Shown here in pieces: positions 58,592 through 64,000 of a stretch of 64,000 bases of DNA. The DNA is taken from the NCBI GenBank assembly GCA_024234055.1, contig JACKOW010000014.1, forward strand, positions 1 to 64,000. The letters run 5' to 3'. A program made the position numbers and the translations under genes. The notes under the pieces are model-generated. The model saw only the letters and a program-made list of their open reading frames with translations. It did no database searches and was not told the origin of the DNA. This DNA comes from Rhodanobacteraceae bacterium. GTDB lineage: Bacteria > Pseudomonadota > Gammaproteobacteria > Xanthomonadales > SZUA-5. Positions within the stretch are counted from its first letter, which is position 1, and the number at the start of each line of letters is the position of its first letter.

Positions 58592-60598
58592 ATGGAACTG
58601 AGTCTGACCAGTCTGCAGTTCCTGCGCCCCTGGTGGCTGCTGGCGCTGTTGTTGCTGCCGTTGCTGTGGTGGCTGCAACGCCATCGACGTGCACAGCAGA
58701 GCGTCTGGCAGCGCGCCGTGGATCCGCATCTGCTGCCGCATCTGCTGCAGACCGCCGAGGTCCGGGGCGCCGGTGGCGCATCGCGCGTGTGGCTGGCTGC
58801 GGCGCTGCTGACGGTTCTGGCTCTGGCTGGTCCGTCCTGGCGGGAATTGCCGATGCCGCTGTGGCAGCAGCAATCGCCGCTGGTGATTGCGCTGGACCTG
58901 TCCTCGGCCATGCGGGCGACGGATCTGCCGCCCTCGCGCATGATTCAGGCGCGGGCCAAGCTGGCGCGGCTGCTGGAGCAGCGCAAGACCGGGCAGATCG
59001 GCTTGATGGCCTACGCCGGCGATGCCTTCACCGTGGCCCCGATTACCGCCGATGCCCGCACCGTCAAGGCCCTGCTCGACAGTCTGGATCCAAGTCTGAT
59101 GCCGGTGGATGGCCAGCGTGCCGATCGCGCCATCAAGCGTGCGGTGCGGTTGATGCGCGACAGCGGCGCCGAGCGCGGCGAGATCCTGCTGGTGACCGAT
59201 CAGGTCGACAGCTACGCCCAGGCAGCCGCTGAGCAGGCACGCGCCGAGGGCTACCGCTTGTCGGTGCTGGGCGTGGGCACGCTGGCGGGCGCGCCGATGA
59301 GCAATGCTCAGGGATTCATCACCGGCGCCGATGGCCAGCCGCGCCTGGCCAAGCTGAACCCAGCCAGCCTGCAGGCCCTGGCGGATCGCGGGGGTGGCCG
59401 CTTTGCCACGCTGACGGCCGATGACGCAGATTTGCGGGGGCTGGGCGTGCTGCGAGCGGGCGTCGACCAGGCGGGAGCGGCCGGCGGCGCCAGCGAGCAG
59501 CAGGCGCTGGCGCGCAGTGATGACGGTTACTGGTTGCTGCTAGGCCTGCTGCCACTGGCCTTGATCGGATTCCGTCGCGGTTGGCTGGCCATGCTGCCGC
59601 TACTGCTGGTCTTCGGACTGGCTGCGCCCGAGTCCGAGGTTTATGCCGCCGACGAGGCACCCGCGCCCGCGGCTGCCAGCGAAGTCGCGACACCCGGTCG
59701 TCTGCAATCCTTCTGGGACTCGCTCTGGCAGCGCTCCGACCAGCGTGCTTATGCCGCGCTGGAGCGGGGCGATGCCGCCCGTGCACGGGAGCTGGCGCAG
59801 GATCCGGCCTTGCAGGGCGCCGCCGCCTACCGCGGCGACGACTACAAGGCCGCGGCGGAATCATGGACGGGTCTGGATCAGGCTGACGCCCACTACAACC
59901 GCGGCAACGCGCTGGCCAAGTCCGGCGATCTGCCCGGGGCGCTGAAAGCCTACGACGAGGCTCTGGCCCGGCAGCCGGGCATGGAAGACGCACTGGCCAA
60001 TCGCAAGATCGTAGAGGACGCGCTGAAGCAGCAGCAATCGCAGCAGTCCTCGCAGAATCAGGACGGCAAGGACCAGCAGGACCAGAATCAGCAAGGTCAG
60101 GACCAGCAGGGCCAGGACCAGCAAGGCCAGGATCAGCAGGGCCAGGATCAGCAAGGCCAGGACCAGCAGGGTCAGGATCAGCAGGGTCAGGACCAGCAAG
60201 GTCAGGATCAGCAGGGTCAGGATCAGCAGGGTCAGGACCAGCAGGGTCAGGACCAGCAAGGTCAGGATCAGCAGGGTCAGGACCAGCAAGGTCAGGACCG
60301 GCAGGATGGGAAGGACGAGTCCGGGGCCGAGCAGCCCAGCGCGGCCGAGCAGGCTCAGCAGCAGGCTGCGGAAGAGGCTGCCAAGCGCGAGATGCAGCAG
60401 GCGCTGGAGGCGCAACAGGCGTCGGAGGATGGCGAGCAGACCGAGGCGCGGGCGCTCACGCCCGAAGAGCGCGCGGCGGCTGAACAGCAGCAGGCCACGC
60501 AGCAATGGCTGCGTCGGGTGCCCGACGATCCGGGTGGCTTGTTGCGGCGCAAATTCGAGCTGGAATATCGGCGCCGGGCAGCCGAGGGAGATCATTGA
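58592..60598 (+). CDS. VWA and TPR protein, BatB/BatC fusion-like, with GQDQQ repeats, 668 aa
   Basis: Order: two N-terminal helices (FLRPWWLLALLLLPLLWWL, VWLAAALLTVLALAGPSW), a VWA domain from VIALDLSSAMRATDLPPSR to ILLVTDQVDSYAQ, two more helices (YWLLLGLLPLALIGF, LAMLPLLLVFGLAAP) and TPR-like repeats (AYAALERGDAARARELAQD, AHYNRGNALAKSGDLPGALK). Next are 14 tandem GQDQQ-type pentapeptides (60095-60304) and an acidic-basic tail. The MIDAS reads DLSSA instead of D-x-S-x-S, so its last metal-binding serine is an alanine. The BatB and BatC functions appear joined in one chain. Starts at the ATG at 58592; its stop overlaps batD (TGATG). Confidence 0.9.
   Translation: MELSLTSLQFLRPWWLLALLLLPLLWWLQRHRRAQQSVWQRAVDPHLLPHLLQTAEVRGAGGASRVWLAAALLTVLALAGPSWRELPMPLWQQQSPLVIALDLSSAMRATDLPPSRMIQARAKLARLLEQRKTGQIGLMAYAGDAFTVAPITADARTVKALLDSLDPSLMPVDGQRADRAIKRAVRLMRDSGAERGEILLVTDQVDSYAQAAAEQARAEGYRLSVLGVGTLAGAPMSNAQGFITGADGQPRLAKLNPASLQALADRGGGRFATLTADDADLRGLGVLRAGVDQAGAAGGASEQQALARSDDGYWLLLGLLPLALIGFRRGWLAMLPLLLVFGLAAPESEVYAADEAPAPAAASEVATPGRLQSFWDSLWQRSDQRAYAALERGDAARARELAQDPALQGAAAYRGDDYKAAAESWTGLDQADAHYNRGNALAKSGDLPGALKAYDEALARQPGMEDALANRKIVEDALKQQQSQQSSQNQDGKDQQDQNQQGQDQQGQDQQGQDQQGQDQQGQDQQGQDQQGQDQQGQDQQGQDQQGQDQQGQDQQGQDQQGQDQQGQDRQDGKDESGAEQPSAAEQAQQQAAEEAAKREMQQALEAQQASEDGEQTEARALTPEERAAAEQQQATQQWLRRVPDDPGGLLRRKFELEYRRRAAEGDH
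60095..60304 (+). repeat. 15-bp coding tandem repeat, 14 copies (GQDQQ)
   Basis: GGTCAGGACCAGCAG units with synonymous changes (GGC/GGT, GAC/GAT, CAG/CAA) run in frame within the VWA/TPR gene; the last unit encodes GQDRQ. Synonymous variation shows that the peptide and not just the DNA is maintained. The copy number is likely to vary by slippage. Confidence 0.93.
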
Positions 60599-62301
60599 TG
60601 AAGCACTCGCCCAAGGGCACAAGACACCGGATCGGGCAGGGGATTGCGCTCTGCTGCGCGCTGCTGTTGTGCGCCTCTCAGGCCCTTGCTGCGGCCCGGG
60701 CGAGCCTGGGATCCGATCGCATCAAGCTTGGCGAGACCACGACCTTGACGGTGGAGTCTGACGAGGCGTCTTCGGCGCCCGATTTCAGTGTGCTGCAGCA
60801 GGACTTTGATCTGGGCGGTCAGTCCAGCAGCACCCAGATGTCGATCGTCAACGGTCGCCGCAGCAGTTCCATCCAGTATTCGGTCGAGATCCAGCCCAAG
60901 GCGGCCGGGGTACTGACGATTCCGGCGATACCGGTGGGCAATTCCGCGACCGAGCCGATGACGCTGACCGTCGTCCCGGCTGAACCGGGTTCCGCGGCGA
61001 AGGGCGATCTGATCTTTCTCGAGAGTGAACTCGGCACCACCTCGCCCTATGTGCAGCAGGCGGTGCCGTTCACCGTGCGCCTGTACTACTCGGTGCCGCT
61101 GTCCAGCGGCGAGGTCACGGCGCGTGCGCCCGAGCATGCGAGCCTGCAACAACTGGGCGAAGATCAGCAGTCACAGACTGAAATCAACGGGCGTCGCTAC
61201 GGTGTGTTCGAACGTCGCTACTTGCTGATCCCGGAACAGTCCGGTCCCATGGAATTGCCGGCGGCACAGTTCCGCGGCGGTGCCCAGACCAACAATGCCA
61301 ACAGTTTCTTCAGCCGCGTGCAGAGCGTCAGTGCGGTGGGCCAGAGCTATTCCTTGAACGTGCGGCCACAGCCGCCGGGGGCCCCGCAGCCGTGGCTGGC
61401 CGCGCGTCAGCTGGGACTCGTGCGCGCCGACCTACCGGATTCTCCGCGGACCGGTGAGCCGGTGCTGGTCGAATACACCCTGACGGCAGACGGCGCGCTG
61501 TCCAGCCAGTTGCCCGATCTGGAATTGCCGCCGATTCCCGGGGCACAGGTATTTCCGGAGCCGGCCCAGCGTCAGGACGGGGTGGTGGCCGGGGCGCCGG
61601 TGGCCGTGCTCAAGCGCCGCTTCGCCATCGTGCCCGCCCAGGCCGGCAAGCTCGATCTGCCGGCGCTGAGGGTGCGCTACTGGAACACCGCCAGTGACCG
61701 TGCCGATGTGGCCGAGGTGGCCGGGGCGACGCTGGATGTCGCCGTGGGAAATGCAGTGCCGATCAATCCTGTGCCGATGCAGAGCACCGCGCAGGCGCCG
61801 GCGACCTCCCCGGTTCCGGCAATGCCGACAGCGATCAGCGCCGGCGACGAGGCTCTGCGCGCCGAGTTGACGCGCTGGCGCTGGATCAGCCTGGTACTGG
61901 GCTGCGGGCTGCTGGGCGCCTTGCTGTGGGGCTGGCGCCGGCAGGCAGTCGTCTCGGTACCAGCGCCGCAACGGGCGCCGGAGCGTCTGGTCGACCCCGC
62001 CGTGCTGCGGCGGGCGCTGGCTGACGGCGATCTGCACGAGATTGCCGACGCCCTGCGGGCATCGACACCGACCCCCTGCCTGAATCTGGGACAGCTGCGC
62101 GCGCGCCTGGGCGATGCCGCCCAGCAGGCCGCCATCGACGCACTGGAGCAGACCCTGTGGGCGGCCAGGCCGGCGGCCGACGACCGGGCGGCCGTGCGCG
62201 AGCGCCTGCGGGCGGCCTTCAAGTCCGGGCCGATCCTGCGCCAGAGCAGCGAGGCAGCGATGGCTTCGCCGCTGGCGCCATTGTATCCGGCGCGGGGTTA
62301 G
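60598..62301 (+). CDS. BatD-like protein, 567 aa
   Basis: A secreted or membrane-anchored beta-sandwich protein of the Bat cluster. A signal peptide (IALCCALLLCASQALAAA) precedes immunoglobulin-like domains. The family start ASLGSDRIKLGETTTLTVES is followed by DFSVLQQDFDLGGQSSSTQM, SVEIQPKAAGVLTIPAIPVG and QQAVPFTVRLYYSVPLSSGE. A C-terminal membrane helix (WISLVLGCGLLGALLWGW) and a short cytoplasmic helical domain (PCLNLGQLRARLGDAAQQ) come last. The ATG at 60598 overlaps the preceding stop. Its own stop codon TAG coincides with the first bases of a MITE-like element (62299), so the last codons may have been set by that insertion. Confidence 0.9.
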   Translation: MKHSPKGTRHRIGQGIALCCALLLCASQALAAARASLGSDRIKLGETTTLTVESDEASSAPDFSVLQQDFDLGGQSSSTQMSIVNGRRSSSIQYSVEIQPKAAGVLTIPAIPVGNSATEPMTLTVVPAEPGSAAKGDLIFLESELGTTSPYVQQAVPFTVRLYYSVPLSSGEVTARAPEHASLQQLGEDQQSQTEINGRRYGVFERRYLLIPEQSGPMELPAAQFRGGAQTNNANSFFSRVQSVSAVGQSYSLNVRPQPPGAPQPWLAARQLGLVRADLPDSPRTGEPVLVEYTLTADGALSSQLPDLELPPIPGAQVFPEPAQRQDGVVAGAPVAVLKRRFAIVPAQAGKLDLPALRVRYWNTASDRADVAEVAGATLDVAVGNAVPINPVPMQSTAQAPATSPVPAMPTAISAGDEALRAELTRWRWISLVLGCGLLGALLWGWRRQAVVSVPAPQRAPERLVDPAVLRRALADGDLHEIADALRASTPTPCLNLGQLRARLGDAAQQAAIDALEQTLWAARPAADDRAAVRERLRAAFKSGPILRQSSEAAMASPLAPLYPARG

Positions 62302-62550
62302 CCCGCACATTTCATGAGGTCGCGATGAAATGGCCCGACTTCGTTGGAACGACGCGGAAATCCTCGAATGGGTTGAAATGACAAACTGTTCGCTGCCATT
62401 TCCTCGCTAACGCGGCCCTCGCTCGTTCTTTGCGCCGGACTCTTCGTTGCTCGTCGTCGCAATGGAACAACCATTACTCCTCCTCTCGTCTCGATTCCGG
62501 CGCAAAGCCCTTCGCGATCATCCGCGTTCCCTCATGAAATATGCGGGCTA
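62299..62550. mobile_element. MITE-like element with 21-bp terminal inverted repeats
   Basis: GCCCGCACATTTCATGAGG (62301-62319, preceded by TA) and, inverted, GCCCGCATATTTCATGAGG (with TA, ending 62550) match in all but one base. The 252-bp interior has no open frame of note. Structure and size fit a non-autonomous transposable element; no transposase is in the window to confirm the family. Confidence 0.72.
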
Positions 62551-62584
62551 GCCGCCTGTCCGGTCGGAGTCTGCTCTGTTGGCA

Positions 62585-62654
62585 TGGGCAGGGGGCAGGG
62601 GACCCACGTCGCGGCATGGTCAGATCATGCGTCGTGATTGGACTGCTGCCCCTT
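62585..62654. repeat. Hairpin element with (GGGGGCA)n arms, copy 2
   Basis: GGGCAGGGGGCAGGGGACCC, then CGTCGCGGCATGGTCAGATC, and the closing TGCTGCCCCTTC. The core matches the 6946-7043 element with few changes, but the arms are shorter (about two units against five). Confidence 0.8.
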
Positions 62655-62772
62655 CTTTGCCAGTTTGATAAATCAATGGGTTAACGTATGTGTGGTGAGA
62701 GTCCCGGTCGCCCCTTGGCGGTGCGCTTGTTCGCGCGGCAGACTGTCGGTGATCTCGGAGTTTTTTTGTCTG

Positions 62773-62905
62773 CCAAGGACGCAAAGGCCGCAAAGTAGAG
62801 CGATTCCGAGTTGTCAGCCGGTTATGCGGCTAGAGATCGCCGCTCAGCTGACCATCCTTTGAGATCTTCGCTTCCTTTGCGTCCTTTGCGTTCTTTGCGG
62901 AAAAG
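62773..62905. repeat. Hairpin element of the GGACGCAAAG family, best-preserved copy
   Basis: Left arm CCAAGGACGCAAAGGCCGCA (62773 on) with AAAGTAGAGCGATTCCGAG; right arm made of three 9-bp units TTCCTTTGCG, TCCTTTGCG, TTCTTTGCGG ending at 62900. Together with the MITE and the G-rich element it fills the 725-bp batD-ccoH gap, in which I see no gene. Confidence 0.75.
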
Positions 62906-63026
62906 TTTTTGATTCAACTACTTGCGGCGTGTTCGGTGAGAGCTGCCGGTAGCAGCTGACGCCGATCAAAACCTGCCGGCAGTCGCTCTGTCAGACTGTC
63001 TGGACTTGATCAACGATGGATCCGGC

Positions 63027-63530
63027 ATGAGCGTGGTGCAACTGATGGCTGAACCCGAGATTCCTGCAAAAGCCGGTCTGCCCTGGCATTGGCTGATCTT
63101 CCTGCCGGTTCTGGCGTCGGTCATCGCCGGCTTGACCACGCTGGGCATCGCCATCCGCTACGGCGACAAGCCGCTGCCGGAATCAGTCATGCGCACGGGT
63201 CCGGTGCAATATGGTGACAGTCAACCGCAGCTGCGGGCTCAGAGCCTCGGTTTGTCAGCAACCGCCCAGCTCGATCCGGCTGCCCGCGGCATCGTCCTTG
63301 AGCTTGCCGGGCGCGATCTGCCGCAGCAGCTCAGCCTGCGGCTTTGGCATCCGACAGACGCCGGCCTGGATCAGGTGTTGACCCTGACGCGCTCGGATGA
63401 TGGTCGCTACCGCGGTGTATGGCCGGCTCAGACCCAGGGCCTGCTGTTGTTGCTGTCCTCGCCCGAACAGGGCTGGGAAATGCCGGGGGCGACGGACGTG
63501 GCCAGCAACACCCTGCGTTTCCAGCCCTGA
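63027..63530 (+). CDS. ccoH: FixH/CcoH-family cbb3 assembly protein, 167 aa
   Basis: A membrane-anchored protein with one N-terminal helix (WHWLIFLPVLASVIAGLTTL) and a periplasmic immunoglobulin-like domain (GIVLELAGRDLPQQLSLRLW, DDGRYRGVWPAQTQGLLLL). This is the FixH/CcoH layout. CcoH is needed for stable cbb3 assembly and normally lies between ccoG and ccoI. Its neighbour here is ccoI, while ccoG is 39 kb away. I use the ATG at 63027; TTG at 63006 is in frame. Confidence 0.85.
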   Translation: MSVVQLMAEPEIPAKAGLPWHWLIFLPVLASVIAGLTTLGIAIRYGDKPLPESVMRTGPVQYGDSQPQLRAQSLGLSATAQLDPAARGIVLELAGRDLPQQLSLRLWHPTDAGLDQVLTLTRSDDGRYRGVWPAQTQGLLLLLSSPEQGWEMPGATDVASNTLRFQP

Positions 63531-63540
63531 AGCGTGTTCA

Positions 63541-64000
63541 ATGGCGGCAGCCCACTGTTTCCACTGTCATGAGCCGCTGCCCGCCAGCGGCGTGCACTGG
63601 CTGGTGGTGGCTGGCGTGCAGCAGCCGCTGTGCTGCGGTGGCTGCCGGGCGGCGGTCGAGTGGATACAAGGCCAGGGTCTGGGCGATTTCTACCGTCTGC
63701 GCGCCGAAGGCGCCGGCCCCGGTCGCGCCGTGGAGAGCGATTTTGCGGTCTTCGATCGGCCAGCCGTGCTGCGCTACTACGCCGGTGAGGCCGTCAACGG
63801 CGTGGCCGAGATCACGCTGTCGTTGGAAGGCCTCCGCTGCGCCGCCTGTACCTGGTTGATCGAACGGGCGCTGTCGGCGGAGCCCGGCGTGTTGCGGGTG
63901 CGGGTGCAGCCACTGACGCAGCGCGTGTTCCTGCGCTGGCGAGTGGCCGAGGTCCAGTTGTCGGATCTGGCCGAGCGACTGGCCGCCCTGGGCTACCGAC
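63541..64000 (+). CDS. ccoI: Copper-transporting P-type ATPase CcoI/FixI, N-terminal part (cut by window end)
   Basis: The first 153 residues of a P1B-type ATPase that loads copper for cbb3 oxidase. The N-terminus has the cysteine-rich metal site seen in this subgroup (HCFHCHEPLPASGVHW, LCCGGCRAAVEW), followed by a heavy-metal-associated domain with GLRCAACTWLIERALSAEPG (CxxC). The membrane helices and phosphorylation domain would lie beyond the window. It follows ccoH by ten bases. Confidence 0.9.
   Translation, partial: MAAAHCFHCHEPLPASGVHWLVVAGVQQPLCCGGCRAAVEWIQGQGLGDFYRLRAEGAGPGRAVESDFAVFDRPAVLRYYAGEAVNGVAEITLSLEGLRCAACTWLIERALSAEPGVLRVRVQPLTQRVFLRWRVAEVQLSDLAERLAALGYR

Noticed and set aside
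63006..63014. TTGATCAAC near the ccoH start considered as an Fnr site
   Set aside because: The second half-site at the N4 spacing reads GATGG instead of ATCAA, and the position overlaps the translation start.

Overview
The window is a GC-rich bacterial chromosome segment with dense, short-gapped gene runs on both strands. Gene content and order point to a gammaproteobacterium, most likely of the Xanthomonadales/Lysobacterales (this placement is inference). Supporting signs are recJ-prfB-lysS, eno-ftsB-ispD-ispF-truD and zipA-ligA; a YkgO-type L36; a MoxR-DUF58-DUF4381-VWA-VWA-BatD cluster; and two unrelated secreted proteins ending in the tail LFANGFE. I saw no rRNA or tRNA gene, phage, integrase, transposase or CRISPR array.

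Layout. 0.1-7.3 kb (minus): a small conserved protein, a DUF349 protein, a TraB-like membrane protein, the putrescine genes aguB/aguA with a small secreted protein, and rpmJ. 7.5-18.5 kb: a Ca2+/Na+-type antiporter, a secreted M36 metallopeptidase, recJ, prfB with its programmed +1 frameshift, lysS, a PilZ protein, a small membrane protein and a GNAT acetyltransferase. 18.6-23.9 kb: cbb3 oxidase genes ccoN-O-Q-P, a small membrane protein and the assembly factor ccoG, behind an Fnr/Anr-type site. 24.3-33.5 kb: a coiled-coil membrane protein, fdhD, SOS-type dnaE2, a haloalkane-dehalogenase-like hydrolase, a peroxiredoxin and a PGM1-like ATP-grasp ligase. 33.8-39 kb: a complete quinol:fumarate reductase operon frdABCD and an sbtA-sbtB bicarbonate transporter/PII-like pair. 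39-54 kb: mostly housekeeping genes (msrA, a GST, a UDG-family protein, eno, ftsB, ispD, ispF, truD, zipA, ligA, epmA) plus a 2OG-Fe(II) oxygenase and a Pro/Ala-rich protein. 54-62.3 kb: the MoxR/Bat cluster. 62.3-64 kb: a MITE-like element, then ccoH and the start of ccoI, about 39 kb from the rest of the cbb3 genes.

The most unusual property is the repeat load. Besides REP-like hairpins there are several families of short-unit arrays (7-, 8- or 9-bp units), usually as an array, a 60-110 bp core, and the same array inverted, so each could fold into a long hairpin. Most lie between genes. One family is inserted in frame three times in dnaE2, and another once in ccoG, adding about 45-52 residues each time to otherwise intact proteins. 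This resembles the palindromic elements that enter reading frames in Rickettsia, but with arms made of tandem repeats and with several unrelated unit sequences in one genome.

Physiologically the segment suggests a respiratory bacterium equipped for low oxygen: cbb3 oxidase, fumarate reductase, Fnr/Anr-type sites upstream of both, and FdhD for formate dehydrogenase maturation.
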